Of a DNA stretch of 64,000 nt, positions 1 through 10,831 are shown one piece after another. Below the pieces are notes generated by a model. It saw only the letters and a program-made list of their open reading frames with translations. It had not been told where the DNA came from and made no database searches. The stretch is from positions 930,001 to 994,000 of the forward strand of contig NZ_CP126604.1 of assembly GCF_008364625.2 (NCBI RefSeq), in the 5' to 3' direction. The position numbers and the translations under genes are program-made. The stretch's first letter is position 1, and each line of letters starts with the position of its first letter. This DNA is from Enterobacter dykesii (GTDB lineage Bacteria; Pseudomonadota; Gammaproteobacteria; Enterobacterales; Enterobacteriaceae).

Positions 1-684
1 CCGGGGATTGCGTTGACGCTGCTCTCCGCGCTGGTGACCCTACCTCTCGTCGGGAAGGTGGTCGTCTTCAACCCCGACCCCGTAGAGTGGATCCTGACGC
101 TGCCCGTACTTATGCTTTATCCCATGCTGTTTGCCTGGCTCAGCCACCGCACCGCCGTCAGGCTTGCGGAGCACAAGCGGCGGCTGGAAATGATGAGCAC
201 CCGCGACGGCATGACCGGGGTCTTTAACCGTCGCCACTGGGAAATGCTGCTGCGAAATGAATTTGAGCATTGTCGGCGCGACCACAGCACCGCCACGATA
301 TTGCTGATTGATATAGACCACTTTAAAAACATCAACGACACCTGGGGGCACGACGTGGGCGACGAGGCGATCGTTGCCATTACGCGTCAGCTCCAGCGGT
401 CGGTACGGTCAGGCGATGCGATCGGCCGGTTTGGCGGAGATGAGTTTGCGGTGATCATGTCGCAGACCGCGGCGGAAAGCGCCATCGCCGTGATGTCGCG
501 GCTGCATGAGCGGCTGGAAAAACTGACGTTACCGTGTGCGCCAAAAGAAGCGCTGCGCATCAGCGTAGGCGTTGCCCCCTGGGGGCCGCAGTTTGGACAT
601 TATCGGGAATGGCTGAAGGCGGCCGACGTCGCGCTGTACAGGGCGAAAAATGCCGGGCGCGGCCGCACCGAAGTGGCCGCCTGA
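1..684 (+). CDS. dgcC: Diguanylate cyclase DgcC (AdrA), 3' part only
   Basis: The gene runs in from before the window; the reading frame is open from base 1, so the TTG at 13 is not its real start. The visible part ends a membrane-spanning N-terminal region (MASE2 type in this family) and then carries a full GGDEF domain with the intact catalytic motif GGDEF, preceded five residues upstream by RSGD, which fits the RxxD inhibitory site for c-di-GMP. The enzyme makes c-di-GMP from two GTP at the inner membrane, and in E. coli and Salmonella it switches on cellulose synthesis under CsgD. It converges on proC, as in E. coli. The identity rests on the domain plus conserved position. Confidence 0.9.
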   Translation, partial: PGIALTLLSALVTLPLVGKVVVFNPDPVEWILTLPVLMLYPMLFAWLSHRTAVRLAEHKRRLEMMSTRDGMTGVFNRRHWEMLLRNEFEHCRRDHSTATILLIDIDHFKNINDTWGHDVGDEAIVAITRQLQRSVRSGDAIGRFGGDEFAVIMSQTAAESAIAVMSRLHERLEKLTLPCAPKEALRISVGVAPWGPQFGHYREWLKAADVALYRAKNAGRGRTEVAA

Positions 685-698
685 CGCCCGGTCAGAAA

Positions 699-1508
699 TC
701 AGGATTTACTCAGCTTCTCTGATTTTTCCATGCATTTTGCCATTGCCTCAATGACTGCCGAGCGGAACCCGCGCTCTTCCAGCACCCGCACCGCTTCGAT
801 GGTGGTACCCCCCGGGGAGCAGACCATATCTTTCAGTTCACCCGGATGTTTGCCGGTTTCCAGCACCATTTTGGCGGAGCCCATGACGGCCTGCGCGGCG
901 AACTTATACGCCTGCGCGCGCGGCATTCCGCCAAGCACGGCGGCGTCGGCCATCGCTTCTAAAAACATGAAGACATACGCAGGTGCAGAACCGCTGACGC
1001 CGACCACCGGATGGATCATCGATTCGGCAATCACTTCTGCTTCACCGAAGCAGCGGAAAATGTTCAATACATCGGCCACTTCTTCCGTGGTCACCAGCGC
1101 GTTAGGCGTAACGGAGGTCATGCCGGCGTTGACCAGCGAGGGGGTATTGGGCATCGCGCGGACGATTTTGCGGTCGTGGCCCAGCGCGCGCGCCAGCTGA
1201 TCGAGCGTGACGCCTGCGGCAATCGACACGACCAGCGTCTCTTTGTTCAGGCTGGAGGTGATGTCGCTCAGCACTTTGATCATGATGTTTGGCTTGACGG
1301 CGCCAAAGACGATATCGGCGACCTGGGCGACTTCCTGCGCGCTTTCGGCGGCGTTGATCCCGTATTGATCGCGCAACGCGGCGACCTTATCCGGTGACGG
1401 GGTATAGACCCAAATCTGACCCGGCAGCACCTGTCCGCTGGCGATCAGACCGCCCAGGATGGCTTTGCCCATGTTACCGCAGCCGATAAACCCGATTTTC
1501 TTGTCCAT
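699..1508 (-). CDS. proC: Pyrroline-5-carboxylate reductase
   Basis: ProC reduces 1-pyrroline-5-carboxylate to L-proline with NAD(P)H, the last step of proline synthesis, in the cytosol. The protein starts with a Rossmann dinucleotide-binding loop (GFIGCGNMGKA) and has the conserved C-terminal signature around DMVCSPGGTT. An in-frame GTG lies one codon upstream, but the ATG at 1508 is seven bases after a GGAG ribosome site and gives 269 residues, the usual length. It converges with dgcC. Confidence 0.96.
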   Translation of the reverse strand: MDKKIGFIGCGNMGKAILGGLIASGQVLPGQIWVYTPSPDKVAALRDQYGINAAESAQEVAQVADIVFGAVKPNIMIKVLSDITSSLNKETLVVSIAAGVTLDQLARALGHDRKIVRAMPNTPSLVNAGMTSVTPNALVTTEEVADVLNIFRCFGEAEVIAESMIHPVVGVSGSAPAYVFMFLEAMADAAVLGGMPRAQAYKFAAQAVMGSAKMVLETGKHPGELKDMVCSPGGTTIEAVRVLEERGFRSAVIEAMAKCMEKSEKLSKS

Positions 1509-1605
1509 CACGATTCTCCGTCATTATGCGTTGTTTTCTCTGATTGATAGCTTAACAACGAAATGCAGGCGACAATAGTCGACAGAGTCATTATGGGGAG
1601 ACAAT

Positions 1606-2064
1606 ATGGCGATTTGGGTTGATGCGGACGCGTGTCCGAATGTGATTAAAGAGATTTTGTTTCGCGCCGCCGAGCGCGTTCAGATGCCGCTGACGCTGGT
1701 GGCGAACCAGAATATTCGCGTACCGCCTTCACGGTTTATCCGCTCTTTGCGCGTGCCGGCCGGGTTCGACGTGGCGGATAACGAAATTGTTCGCCTGTGC
1801 AGCGCGGAGGATTTGGTGATCACGGCGGATATCCCGCTAGCCGCAGAAGTGCTGGAGAAAGGGGCGGCGGCGCTCAATCCGCGCGGGGAGCGTTACTCGC
1901 CTTCGACCATTCGGGAAAAGCTGACGATGCGCGATTTTATGGATACGATGCGGGCCAGCGGCGTGCAGACCGGTGGACCGGACAGCCTCTCCCAGCGCGA
2001 TCGCCAGCAGTTCGCTGCCGAGCTGGATAAATGGCTGCTGGAAGTGAAGCGCCGCACAGCGTAA
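1606..2064 (+). CDS. yaiI: UPF0178 family protein YaiI (DUF188)
   Basis: A conserved 152-residue protein of the DUF188/UPF0178 family whose function is not established. The family has a conserved Asp-rich N-terminus, seen here as WVDADACPN, and a central ITADIPLA segment, which have led to suggestions of a PIN-like nuclease fold; that is inference. The start is set by a GGGGAG ribosome site five bases before the ATG. It lies divergent from proC and upstream of aroL, as in E. coli. Confidence 0.9.
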   Translation: MAIWVDADACPNVIKEILFRAAERVQMPLTLVANQNIRVPPSRFIRSLRVPAGFDVADNEIVRLCSAEDLVITADIPLAAEVLEKGAAALNPRGERYSPSTIREKLTMRDFMDTMRASGVQTGGPDSLSQRDRQQFAAELDKWLLEVKRRTA

Positions 2065-2153
2065 TGATAATTATTGTCAATTTGTGGTACAGTGTGGCCT
2101 CCACAGGGTTGTCATCCCGTACCGCTTTGCAGTAAAGTAATCGCAACATCTTC

Positions 2154-2171
2154 TGCAATTATTTCTTTACA
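2154..2171 (+). promoter_or_regulatory. Candidate TyrR box before aroL
   Basis: TGCAAT-N6-TTTACA resembles the TyrR consensus TGTAAA-N6-TTTACA, with one perfect half. E. coli aroL is repressed by TyrR through several boxes at this place. I see only this one box clearly; the assignment is by resemblance and location. Confidence 0.5.
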
Positions 2172-2207
2172 CTCTTCAGCCATCCGGCATCAAGGGGAAC
2201 ACCTGGC

Positions 2208-2732
2208 ATGACCCAACCCATCTTTTTAGTTGGCCCCCGCGGCTGTGGGAAAACCACCGTTGGCCTGGAGCTGGCACGCGTGTGTCATCGCCAGTTTGTT
2301 GATACCGACCACTGGCTGCAAACCGAGGCCGGAAAAACCATCGCCGAGATCGTTGAGCAAGAGGGGTGGGAGAGCTTTCGCGCGCGCGAAACGGCCGCGC
2401 TGAAGGCGGTCACTATCCCGTCTGCCGTGATCGCGACCGGCGGTGGCATCGTTCTGGCGGAGTGCAATCGTCACTTTATGCGCGAAAAGGGGATTGTGAT
2501 TTATCTCAGCGCGCCGGTGTCGGCTCTGGTAGGGCGGCTGGAAGCCTTTCCAGAAGAGGGGCAACGCCCCGCGCTGACCTCCAGGCCGCTCAGCGAAGAG
2601 GTGAGCGAAGTGCTGGCCGAACGCGATGCGTTATACCGCGAAGCGGCTCACCACGTGGTGGATGCGTCCGCCTCTCCCGAAGAGGTTGTGATTCAGATTA
2701 TTACCGCCCTGCGTTTGGCTTGTGCCAGCTAA
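2208..2732 (+). CDS. aroL: Shikimate kinase II
   Basis: Phosphorylates shikimate to shikimate 3-phosphate with ATP, step five of the common aromatic amino acid pathway. The 174-residue protein has the P-loop GPRGCGKTT at residues 9-17, the DTD metal/substrate motif at about 32-34 and the GGG loop (ATGGGI) near 80. Length and sequence match AroL rather than AroK, as does the neighbourhood (yaiI before, yaiA and aroM after). A TyrR-like box lies upstream. Confidence 0.96.
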   Translation: MTQPIFLVGPRGCGKTTVGLELARVCHRQFVDTDHWLQTEAGKTIAEIVEQEGWESFRARETAALKAVTIPSAVIATGGGIVLAECNRHFMREKGIVIYLSAPVSALVGRLEAFPEEGQRPALTSRPLSEEVSEVLAERDALYREAAHHVVDASASPEEVVIQIITALRLACAS

Positions 2733-2776
2733 CCGGCGTCTATACTTATAGCTCAGACATAAAAAAAGGATGAGCT

Positions 2777-2968
2777 ATGCCAACCAGACCTCCCTATCCG
2801 CGTGAAGCGCGCATTGTTACCGTTGAAAAAGGCCAGACGGGTCATACCGTGACCTGGTATCAACTGCGCGCCGATCACCCCAAGCCGGACTCGCTGATCA
2901 GTGAACACGAGACTGAACAGGAAGCGCTGGACGCGAAACGGCGCTACGAAGATCCCGATAAAACCTGA
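2777..2968 (+). CDS. yaiA: Small conserved protein YaiA
   Basis: A 63-residue soluble protein nearly identical in length and sequence to E. coli YaiA; the function is unknown. It has no membrane segment or signal peptide. In E. coli it is co-transcribed with aroL and aroM and so falls under TyrR control. An AAGGATG ribosome site precedes the start. The 44-base gap after aroL shows no terminator, which supports co-transcription. Confidence 0.9.
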   Translation: MPTRPPYPREARIVTVEKGQTGHTVTWYQLRADHPKPDSLISEHETEQEALDAKRRYEDPDKT

Positions 2969-3205
2969 CCGTTTTCCTAAACGCTCCAATATCGTGCCTG
3001 AATCACACTTTTTACTCATCGGGAAAGTTAAGCAGGAGTTAATATTTAGTTATTACAAGTAACTCCGGTATCGGCAGGCGATCTTTACATTTCGATGTCG
3101 GGATCACCTGCTACGCTTGGTGCTGTTTTGTTGAAAAAATGAACTGTGCAGCGTAGTGAGCCTGTACCTGTATGCACGATGTTGGAGTAATGGAAGGCGA
3201 TCAAG
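2969..3205. other. yaiA-aroM intergenic region with two inverted repeats
   Basis: A 237-base non-coding gap in what is an operon in E. coli. It holds GCAGGCGATC (3074-3083) facing GATCACCTGC (3102-3111), nine of ten positions pairing, and immediately after it CTACGC (3111-3116) facing GCGTAG (3151-3156). The two potential stems share base 3111. No U-run follows, so neither is a plain terminator. No coding sequence is evident. Confidence 0.45.
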
Positions 3206-3883
3206 ATGAAGGCAACGTTGGCGATCCTCACCATTGGTGTGGTCCCTGTAAGCGAAGTGTTACCGCTCTTAACCGAGCATGTATCTGAACAACAGATAAC
3301 GCATCTGAGCCTGCTGGGGAAGATGAGTCGGGAAGAGGTCATGGAAGACTACGCTGTCGAGGCGGGGGAGGATCCCCTGGCGACGTTATTAAGTGACGGT
3401 AAACTGGCGCACGTTTCGCGTCAGAAAATCGAGCGCTCGCTGCAGGGAGTGATAGAAGTGCTCGATAATCAAGGTTATGACGTTATTTTGCTGATGAGTA
3501 CCGCGCCCATTAAGGGCCTCACGGCGCGTAATGCGATTTTGCTGGAGCCGATGCGCATCATTCCACCGCTGGTGGCCTCCATCGTGGATGGTCATCAGGT
3601 GGGGGTGATTGTGCCCATTGAGGAGCTTATGGATAACCAGGAAGCAAAGTGGCACGTGCTGGAAAAAGTGCCCTTATATGCGCTGGCAAATCCGTTCTGG
3701 GACAGTGAGGCCAAGCTGATTGCTGCCGGGAAGGAACTGCTTGAGAGAGGGGCAGATGTCTTGATCCTCGACTGCCTCGGTTTCCATCAGCATCATCGTG
3801 ATCTGCTGCAAAAAGCGCTGGATGTCCCCGTGCTGTTATCCAACGTTCTGATGGCTCGCCTGGCCTCGGAACTCCTCATGTAA
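3206..3883 (+). CDS. aroM: AroM family protein
   Basis: A 225-residue cytosolic protein matching E. coli AroM. Its biochemical role is unknown; it is grouped with aromatic metabolism only because it is in the TyrR-controlled aroL operon. The fold appears alpha/beta, and the late Cys in [11 protein letters not shown] recalls aspartate/glutamate racemase-like proteins, which is only a suggestion. An unusually long gap separates it from yaiA. Confidence 0.9.
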   Translation: MKATLAILTIGVVPVSEVLPLLTEHVSEQQITHLSLLGKMSREEVMEDYAVEAGEDPLATLLSDGKLAHVSRQKIERSLQGVIEVLDNQGYDVILLMSTAPIKGLTARNAILLEPMRIIPPLVASIVDGHQVGVIVPIEELMDNQEAKWHVLEKVPLYALANPFWDSEAKLIAAGKELLERGADVLILDCLGFHQHHRDLLQKALDVPVLLSNVLMARLASELLM

Positions 3884-3892
3884 TGATTTTGC

Positions 3893-3910
3893 GTGACAGG
3901 TGATGAGCAT

Positions 3911-3922
<12 letters not shown>
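3893..3922 (+). promoter_or_regulatory. Predicted sigma-70 promoter for ppnP
   Basis: GTGACA at 3893-3898 and TATAGT at 3917-3922 are 18 bases apart, close to the sigma-70 consensus. The -10 element overlaps the left arm of an inverted repeat. Confidence 0.5.
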
Positions 3923-4242
<320 letters not shown>

Positions 4243-4250
4243 AAAATTAA

Positions 4251-4282
4251 GCCGGGTGGCGCGAACGCTTACCCGGCCTGCG
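4251..4282. repeat. REP element between ppnP and rdgC
   Basis: An imperfect palindrome with GCCGGGTGGCG on the left and TTACCCGGCCTGC on the right, the typical enterobacterial REP pattern. It lies between the convergent 3' ends of ppnP and rdgC. A second copy is at 35762-35793. Confidence 0.85.
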
Positions 4283-4291
4283 TTTTGCCTG

Positions 4292-5206
4292 TTATCTCTG
4301 CGCTTCGCCGCCGAGACCTTCCACCAGATTCTGAATCAACGCGGCCAGCTCGCCGGTCATCAGGATGAAGTCGGCGTCAAAGCGCTGGGCGTAATCTTCC
4401 CTGTCGATATCTTCGTTCTGATCGCGCAGCTCGTCGCAGAACTTCAGACGCTTCACTGAACCGTCGTCGCACATCACGAACTGAATGCGCTGCTGCCAGT
4501 CGAGCGCCAGTTTAGTGACCACTTTACCCGCTTCGATGTGGACGGCGATCTCGTCGCTCACCAGATCCTGCTTCTTCGCGCGGATCACGCCGCCATCTTC
4601 CAGCAGGGCTTTCAGCTCGGCTTCATCAAGGATCTGGAAGCCCTGAGCCGCAGCGCCGCTGCGTACCCATTCGGTCAGCGTCAGCTCGATCGGCGTTTCC
4701 AGCGCCAGCGGAACGACCGGTAAAGATCCGATGCTTTTACGCAGCAGGGCCAGCGTGTCTTCTGCTTTCTTGGCGCTGGCGCAGTCCACCATGATCAGCC
4801 CGTTAACGGTGTCGATCCACATCATGGTCTGGCTGAAGCGGCTGAAGGCGCGCGGCAGCAGGGAGTGCAACACTTCGTCCTTCAGCGAATCTTTTTCGGT
4901 CTTTTTCAGCTTGCGGCCCTGTTCGGCTTCCAGCTTGAAAATTTTCGCTTCGAGCGCCTGCTTAACCACCGGCGTCGGCAGGATTTTCTCTTCTTTACGG
5001 GCGCAGACGATGATTTGACCCGTGCTGCTGGCGTGGGTCAGTGCATCGCTTTGTGAACCCATTGGCGGCACCCAGCCGGTTTTCGCCATATCCTGGCTAC
5101 CGCAAGGGGAAAAGGTATAAGCGGCTAACTGTTTTTCCATCTCTTCTGCACGCAGCGAAACGTCGCGGCTGAGACGGTAAACCATCAAATTTTTGAACCA
5201 CAGCAT
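4292..5206 (-). CDS. rdgC: Recombination-associated protein RdgC
   Basis: RdgC is a nucleoid-associated protein that forms a ring around double-stranded DNA and limits RecA filament formation. The product is 304 residues, close to E. coli RdgC (303). The frame extends four codons further to a GTG, but the ATG at 5206 ([12 protein letters not shown]) matches the family start and has a GGAA ribosome site. It is divergent from mak. Confidence 0.96.
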   Translation of the reverse strand: MLWFKNLMVYRLSRDVSLRAEEMEKQLAAYTFSPCGSQDMAKTGWVPPMGSQSDALTHASSTGQIIVCARKEEKILPTPVVKQALEAKIFKLEAEQGRKLKKTEKDSLKDEVLHSLLPRAFSRFSQTMMWIDTVNGLIMVDCASAKKAEDTLALLRKSIGSLPVVPLALETPIELTLTEWVRSGAAAQGFQILDEAELKALLEDGGVIRAKKQDLVSDEIAVHIEAGKVVTKLALDWQQRIQFVMCDDGSVKRLKFCDELRDQNEDIDREDYAQRFDADFILMTGELAALIQNLVEGLGGEAQR

Positions 5207-5329
5207 GATAATTTCCACGGCCTTGTCGTTAAATCAGCGGGCATGATAACGAATTGTCGCATCGCTTGCATTGCTAATCGGGAAGCGTGCTTCTACTCTG
5301 TTGATAATCAAAATAATGAGGAGAGTCTT

Positions 5330-6235
5330 GTGCGTATTGGGATCGATTTGGGCGGCACCAAAACAGAAGTCATCGCGCTGAGCGAACAGGGGGAGCAGCT
5401 GTTTCGCCACCGTCTGCCGACGCCGCGCGATGATTATCACCAGACTATCGAGACGATTGCCAGCCTGGTTGAGATGGCCGAGCAGGCGACAGGGCAAACC
5501 GGCAGCGTCGGGATGGGGATCCCGGGGTCGATCTCGCCGTATACCGGGGTGGTTAAAAATGCTAACTCCACCTGGCTCAACGGTCAGCCGTTTGATAAAG
5601 ATTTAAGCGCGCGCCTGAACCGGGAAGTGCGCCTGGCTAACGACGCCAACTGCCTGGCGGTCTCTGAGGCCATCGACGGCGCGGCGGCCGGTGCCCAGAC
5701 CGTGTTTGCCGTGATCGTCGGTACCGGCTGCGGCGCGGGCGTGGCGTTCGGCGGGCGCGCCCATATCGGCGGTAACGGCACCGCGGGCGAGTGGGGACAC
5801 AACCCGCTGCCGTGGATGGATGAAGATGAGCTTAAATACCGCGCTGAGGTGCCGTGCTACTGCGGAAAGCAGGGCTGTATTGAGACGTTTATCTCCGGCA
5901 CCGGCTTTGCGACCGACTACCATCGCCTGAGCGGCCAGCCGCTCAGGGGCAACGAGATTATGCGTCTGGTCGAAGAACAGGATCCGGTGGCGGAGCTGGC
6001 CCTTAGCCGCTACGAAATGCGGCTTGCGAAATCCCTGGCCCACGTGGTGAATATTCTCGATCCGGACGTGATTGTGCTCGGCGGCGGCATGAGCAACGTC
6101 GACCGACTGTACGCCACGGTACCGAACCTGGTGAAACAGTGGGTCTTCGGCGGCGAGTGTGAAACCCCAATCCGCAAAGCTGCCCACGGTGACTCCAGCG
6201 GCGTGCGCGGCGCGGCGTGGCTGTGGCCGGAATAA
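5330..6235 (+). CDS. mak: Fructokinase Mak (ROK family)
   Basis: Phosphorylates fructose (also mannose) to the 6-phosphate with ATP in the cytosol. The 301-residue protein opens with the ATP phosphate loop [10 protein letters not shown] and carries the ROK zinc motif [12 protein letters not shown] near 180. A GTG start at 5330 follows GAGGAGAG and aligns with E. coli Mak; the reading frame is open 29 codons further upstream without a family match. In E. coli araJ follows mak; here a palindromic repeat and then sbcC follow. Confidence 0.95.
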   Translation: MRIGIDLGGTKTEVIALSEQGEQLFRHRLPTPRDDYHQTIETIASLVEMAEQATGQTGSVGMGIPGSISPYTGVVKNANSTWLNGQPFDKDLSARLNREVRLANDANCLAVSEAIDGAAAGAQTVFAVIVGTGCGAGVAFGGRAHIGGNGTAGEWGHNPLPWMDEDELKYRAEVPCYCGKQGCIETFISGTGFATDYHRLSGQPLRGNEIMRLVEEQDPVAELALSRYEMRLAKSLAHVVNILDPDVIVLGGGMSNVDRLYATVPNLVKQWVFGGECETPIRKAAHGDSSGVRGAAWLWPE

Positions 6236-6253
6236 AAGCAAATAATGTTTATT

Positions 6254-6299
6254 CCCTCTCCCTGCGGGAGAGGGCCAGGGTGAGGGCACCAGACCGCAC
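6254..6299. repeat. Dispersed palindromic repeat, copy 1 (mak-sbcC)
   Basis: CCCTCTCCC and GGGAGAGGG arms around a short loop, followed by GGGTGAGGGC and a CCGCAC tail. The same unit recurs at 30242-30286 and, inverted, at 41527-41573, with a half copy at 16033-16054. This copy lies between the convergent mak and sbcC 3' ends. Confidence 0.8.
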
Positions 6300-6310
6300 C
6301 CTACTCCCAT

Positions 6311-9300
6311 TCATTCCACCGCAAACACCTTATCCAGCCTGCTGTATCCTAGCCCGTTAATCTTCTTCACCTTGATCTGAACCGGAATACGCTCTTTCAT
6401 TGCCTCAACGTGGCTGATCACGCCGATGGTTTTCCCGGTGGCGTTCAGCGCGTCGAGCGCATCCAGCGCGGTATCCAGCGTTTCACTGTCGAGCGTGCCG
6501 AACCCTTCATCCAGGAAAAGGGAATCGATCCGCGTTTTATGACTCACCAGATCGGAAAGGGCCAGCGCCAGCGCCAGGCTGACCAGGAAGCTCTCACCGC
6601 CGGAGAGCGTGCGGGTATCGCGAACCGCATCCGCCTGCCAGGTATCGACCACTTCCAGCTCCAGCGCGTCGCTGGCCTTGCGCTGCAGCAGATAACGCCC
6701 GTGCAGGCGGTTAAGCTGCTGGTTAGCAAGCCAGACGAGATTGTCCAGCGTCAGCCCCTGCGCGAACTTACGGAACTTGTCGCCGGTGCTGGAGCCGATC
6801 AGCGCGTTCAGATAACCCCAGTCGTCCGCCTCGCGCGCGGCCTCTTCAATTTGCTGCATCAACGCCAGCTGGTGCTGACGGTTATCGCTGTCCTGCTTAA
6901 GCTGCTGGCGGATCTCCCCCTGATGCGTGGTGTTCTCGCGAAGCCGTTGCGCCAGCTGCTGCAGCTGGCTTTGCAGCTCAGGTGCATCGGCGTTGAGCCC
7001 TTCCGGCCGCAGCGCCAGATGAGCTTGCAGCTGCTGGTTAGCCTGGCCGGAGAGGGCCGCGGCCTGCTGTATCTGGCTTTCCAGCGACTGCTTCAGCTGT
7101 TCGAGGTGGCGAATAGCGTCGTCATCCAGCAGCGCGGCAAGGAACGCGTCCCGATCGGTAAAGCAGCTCGCTGAGAGCGCCGCGGTGAACTGCGTCTGCG
7201 ACTGCTGCAGGCGCTCTTGCTCCAGCTTTTCCTGCTGCTGCTGCGCGCTGAGCTGGCTTTGTAGCGACACGCATTCGTCGTGCACGTCGCGCCAGCCGTC
7301 CGGAATGGCCGGTTCGGCCTCTTCGCCGTTTGTTTCCGGAAGCGTGTCGAGCAGCGGCTTGAGAGCGTTTATGCGTTCCAGAAGCACGCCGTGCTGCGTT
7401 TGTTTCTCCTGCCACTGCGCGAATTCCGCTTCGCGGGCGTGCAGCCAGGCGGCTTCATTACCGTCTTCAGGTACGTTAAGCGATAGCGAGAGCAGGGTGT
7501 GCTCCAGCGCCTGACGCGCGGCCGTCAGCTGCTGCTGATACTGTCGCTCCTGCACTTCCTGCTCGTTTAGCTGGTTTTGCAGGGTCAGACGCTGGCTGAG
7601 CTGATAGAGCTGGCGCTCGTACTGTTCCTGCTCGTTCATCCATGGCGTGATATCTTCCTGAATATTCAAAGCAATGTTCAGGGAAGCGCAGGCCTCCATC
7701 CACTCTTTAGTGAGCGCTTGCTCTTCCTGAGAGAGCGTCTGCGCTTCGTCAGTCTCGCGCTGGATCTGCTGCGTCAGGGCATTAACCTGTCCCAGTACCA
7801 GCAGGCCTTCCTCTTTAAGCGCGGCGACCTCTTTTTCCAGGGCATCACGGCGGCGCTGGTTATCCGTCAGCTCAAGAGACTGGTATTGCGCAACGGCGGG
7901 GTGCTCGCTGGAACCGCACAGCGGACAGGGTTTGCCTGCCTCAAGCCGGGAACGATAGCTTTCCAGATCTTTAATCGTCGCTTCACGTTCGCACAGGGCT
8001 TTAAGGTCCAGATAGTGCTGGTGTTTCTCTTTGTACTGCTGGCGGCGCAGCGTCAGCGTTTCATTGAGTTTATTTTGATCGGCCTGGGCCTTCTGCACGC
8101 TTTCACCGCTCTGGCGCAGGCGCTTTTGCAGCGGCTGATAGCGGGCATGCAGCGACGTTAGCCGCTGGCGCAGCGTGCGTGACCGGGACTGCTGCTCCAT
8201 GGCCGCGCTGACCTCATCCGCCGTCAGCGTCAGCGCATATTCCGGCATCGCAGCCAGCCTGTTGCGTAATTCGCTCATCCGCGCAGCAAGCGCGGCTAAC
8301 TGCATTTTGTCGCGGTTAAGCTGCGAGAGTTGGGCACGCCAGCCGGCAATCTCCTGCCCCAGCAGGCGAAAGCGTTCGTGCTCCGCCAGCCACTGCGCCA
8401 GCGCCGTCAGTTCGGTCTGAAGCTGCTCATGATTCCGCTGGGCGGTATGACGGATCCGCGCGCGCAGTGCGGTTTTGGCTTGTAAGCGAGTATTTACTTC
8501 GATAATTCGCTGCTGGGTTTGCGTCAGACGTGCGGTTTGCTCCTGCTGGTGCTCCCAAAGCGGTCGAAGCTGGGCGGCGGGGAGAGCGAGCTGGAGCTTT
8601 GCCAGCTCTGGCGCAGCGTTCGTCAGCGACTGTTGCGCCTGCTGCTGCATCGCGGTGACGCGCTGTTGCTCGCGTACAAGCTCATCATGGCGCGTAAGCC
8701 ACTGAAAATCTTTCTGTTGGCTTTGCTGCTGAACCAGCAGGGTTTTCTCTTCGTCAGTAAGCGCCCGCAAACTTTGCTGCAACTGCTGCTGTTGCTCTTC
8801 GCTCAACAGCACGACGCCCGCCGCCTGCGCCTCGCACTTTTCAAGCACGCTGCGGGCGGCTTTGTGTTTTTCAAACACCATGGCGGAAATCTGGCCGTAG
8901 ATCTCGGTGCCGGTCAGCTCTTCCAGCAGTTCAGCGCGATCGCTCGGCTTGGCATTAAGGAAGGCGGCAAACTGCCCCTGCGAGAGCAGCATGGAGCGGG
9001 TGAAGCGGCCATAGTCCAGCCCGGTGAGCGCGGCGGTTTGCTCCAGTTTATCCGTCACTTTGTCGGCCAGGATTTTGCCATCTTCGCAGCGCGCCAACTC
9101 AACGCGCGGCGCCTGCAGGTTCCCGTCAGGCTGGTTGCGCGCGCGGTTCTGGCTCCAGAATGCGCGATAGGCGGTGCCTTTTACCTCGAACTCCACTTCC
9201 GCCAGGCACTCGGCGGTGTCGCGCGTCATCAGGTCGTTTTGCGCCTGGGAGACCTTCTGCAGGCGTGGGGTTTCGTGATAAAGCGCCAGGCAGATGGCGT

Positions 9301-9442
9301 CGAGCAGGGTGGTTTTACCTGCCCCGGTCGCGCCGGTAATGGCAAACAACCCGTTGCTGGCAAACGGCTCCGCGGTAAAGTCAATTTTCCACTCACCCTT
9401 GAGGGAGTTGAGATTTTTCAGACGCAGGCTCAGAATTTTCAT
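6311..9442 (-). CDS. sbcC: Exonuclease subunit SbcC
   Basis: SbcC is the SMC-like ATPase of the SbcCD nuclease, which cuts DNA hairpins and protein-blocked ends. At 1043 residues it is close to E. coli (1048). Seen in order: Walker A GATGAGKT at residues 37-44; a long Gln/Leu/Glu-rich coiled coil; the zinc hook CPLCG near the middle; the second coil; then the ABC signature LSGGES and Walker B/D-loop region [11 protein letters not shown] near the C-terminus. Its ATG overlaps the sbcD stop by four bases, so translation is probably coupled. Confidence 0.97.
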   Translation of the reverse strand: MKILSLRLKNLNSLKGEWKIDFTAEPFASNGLFAITGATGAGKTTLLDAICLALYHETPRLQKVSQAQNDLMTRDTAECLAEVEFEVKGTAYRAFWSQNRARNQPDGNLQAPRVELARCEDGKILADKVTDKLEQTAALTGLDYGRFTRSMLLSQGQFAAFLNAKPSDRAELLEELTGTEIYGQISAMVFEKHKAARSVLEKCEAQAAGVVLLSEEQQQQLQQSLRALTDEEKTLLVQQQSQQKDFQWLTRHDELVREQQRVTAMQQQAQQSLTNAAPELAKLQLALPAAQLRPLWEHQQEQTARLTQTQQRIIEVNTRLQAKTALRARIRHTAQRNHEQLQTELTALAQWLAEHERFRLLGQEIAGWRAQLSQLNRDKMQLAALAARMSELRNRLAAMPEYALTLTADEVSAAMEQQSRSRTLRQRLTSLHARYQPLQKRLRQSGESVQKAQADQNKLNETLTLRRQQYKEKHQHYLDLKALCEREATIKDLESYRSRLEAGKPCPLCGSSEHPAVAQYQSLELTDNQRRRDALEKEVAALKEEGLLVLGQVNALTQQIQRETDEAQTLSQEEQALTKEWMEACASLNIALNIQEDITPWMNEQEQYERQLYQLSQRLTLQNQLNEQEVQERQYQQQLTAARQALEHTLLSLSLNVPEDGNEAAWLHAREAEFAQWQEKQTQHGVLLERINALKPLLDTLPETNGEEAEPAIPDGWRDVHDECVSLQSQLSAQQQQEKLEQERLQQSQTQFTAALSASCFTDRDAFLAALLDDDAIRHLEQLKQSLESQIQQAAALSGQANQQLQAHLALRPEGLNADAPELQSQLQQLAQRLRENTTHQGEIRQQLKQDSDNRQHQLALMQQIEEAAREADDWGYLNALIGSSTGDKFRKFAQGLTLDNLVWLANQQLNRLHGRYLLQRKASDALELEVVDTWQADAVRDTRTLSGGESFLVSLALALALSDLVSHKTRIDSLFLDEGFGTLDSETLDTALDALDALNATGKTIGVISHVEAMKERIPVQIKVKKINGLGYSRLDKVFAVE

Positions 9443-10644
9443 GCGTTTTCTTCCTCATCATTGAGCGCATGCAGGGTATGGCTGAACAGTTCGCTGAGCC
9501 TTTCGCGCTTCGCGTCGTCAATTTCCTCCTGCGAGAGCCTGCGTTCAAACACCTCTTCAACCCGAAGCTCACTGAGCGTTTCGCGTTGAGCGCTTAACAG
9601 AATTTTCTCGCGCTGCTCGCGGCTGCGGCGCACCAGTAAAACTTCGACGGGCAAATCTTCCGTCAGCGCCTGTATTTTACGCTGCATATCGTGCAGATAG
9701 TCGTCGGTGGTGATTTCAATATCCAGCCAGACCGGCGGGTTAAGCGCTGCCCCGCGCCACTGCTTAAGCTGGGCGGTAATGGCGTCAAGATCGCCCTTCA
9801 GCACCGCCAGCGGCTGGGTGACCGGTACTTCCAGCGTCTCGACGGCGTGAAGTTTTCCGTCGGAGAAGCTCACCAGATGGACGGACTTGGCCTTGCCGGT
9901 TTCATCGAAACTAAGCGAAATTGGCGAGCCGCAGTAGCGGATGTGCTCGCTGCCGCCGACGATCTGCGCCCGGTGAATGTGTCCGAGCGCAATGTAGTCG
10001 GCTGGCGGGAAGTTCTGCGCCGGAAAGGCGTCCAGCGTGCCGATATAGATCTCACGTACGGCGTCACTTTTACTTGCCCCGACGGTGGTGAGATGCCCGG
10101 TCGCAATCACCGGAATCGGCTGGTCGCCGCGCAGGGCGCAGGCATCGGCGTGCTGCTGGTGATAATAGTCGGTGATGGCCTGCAGGAGATGCTGCTGCTT
10201 TTCCGCGCCCGACAGCCCCGCCTGGCTTTGCACGATGTCGCGCGGTCGTAAAAAGGGAATGGGGCACAGCACCGCCCCCGGCGTGCCGTCGCGTTTTTTC
10301 AGGATCTGCGGGGCGTGCCCGGCGCTGGCGACCACAGTGGTATTGAGAAATGCCAGGATGTCGCGGGATTCATTGAGCGTCGCGACGGAATCATGGTTGC
10401 CGGCGACAATCACCAGATGACAGCCGGTTTGCTGCAAATTCACCACGAAGCGGTTGTACAGTTCACGCGCATAGCTGGGGGGCGAGCCGGTATCAAAGAT
10501 GTCACCCGCCACAATAATCGCGTCCACCTCGTGCGTCCGGGCCGTTTCCAGCAGCCAGTTCAGGAACGCTTCATGTTCAGCCGCACGGCTTTTGCTGTAA
10601 AAATTTTGACCCAGATGCCAGTCCGAGGTGTGAAGTATGCGCAT
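9439..10644 (-). CDS. sbcD: Exonuclease subunit SbcD
   Basis: SbcD is the Mre11-like, Mn-dependent nuclease subunit of SbcCD. The 401-residue protein shows the calcineurin-type metal motifs in order: SDWHLGQ (7-13), GDIFDTG, GNHDS and GHIHR. It is the first gene of the sbcDC operon and lies divergent from phoB; the 187-base gap holds the phoB promoter. Confidence 0.97.
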   Translation of the reverse strand: MRILHTSDWHLGQNFYSKSRAAEHEAFLNWLLETARTHEVDAIIVAGDIFDTGSPPSYARELYNRFVVNLQQTGCHLVIVAGNHDSVATLNESRDILAFLNTTVVASAGHAPQILKKRDGTPGAVLCPIPFLRPRDIVQSQAGLSGAEKQQHLLQAITDYYHQQHADACALRGDQPIPVIATGHLTTVGASKSDAVREIYIGTLDAFPAQNFPPADYIALGHIHRAQIVGGSEHIRYCGSPISLSFDETGKAKSVHLVSFSDGKLHAVETLEVPVTQPLAVLKGDLDAITAQLKQWRGAALNPPVWLDIEITTDDYLHDMQRKIQALTEDLPVEVLLVRRSREQREKILLSAQRETLSELRVEEVFERRLSQEEIDDAKRERLSELFSHTLHALNDEEENA

Positions 10645-10747
10645 AGCTGATCCGTGGCAAAAAAGAGAAAGCAGGATTATAAACGTTCAGAGACGGGAAA
10701 ATAACCGCTGTAATAAAACAACGGTTTGCCCGTTATCGTGGTACTGT

Positions 10748-10781
10748 TTTTCATAAATCTGTCATAAATCTGACGCATAAT
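10748..10781 (+). promoter_or_regulatory. Pho box and phoB promoter
   Basis: Two 11-base direct repeats, TTTTCATAAAT (10748-10758) and CTGTCATAAAT (10759-10769), followed by a third partial copy and the -10 hexamer CATAAT (10776-10781). This matches the E. coli phoB Pho box, where PhoB replaces the -35 element. It shows that phoBR is under positive autoregulation in phosphate starvation. Confidence 0.92.
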
Positions 10782-10831
10782 GGCGCCGAATTACAAACTT
10801 GTAACGTAAATAAGATAAGACAGGGCAAAGT

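Noticed and set aside
8519..9589. 356-codon open frame across sbcC and sbcD on the plus strand
   Set aside because: Antisense to both genes; a Leu/Gln-rich mirror of the coiled-coil codons.
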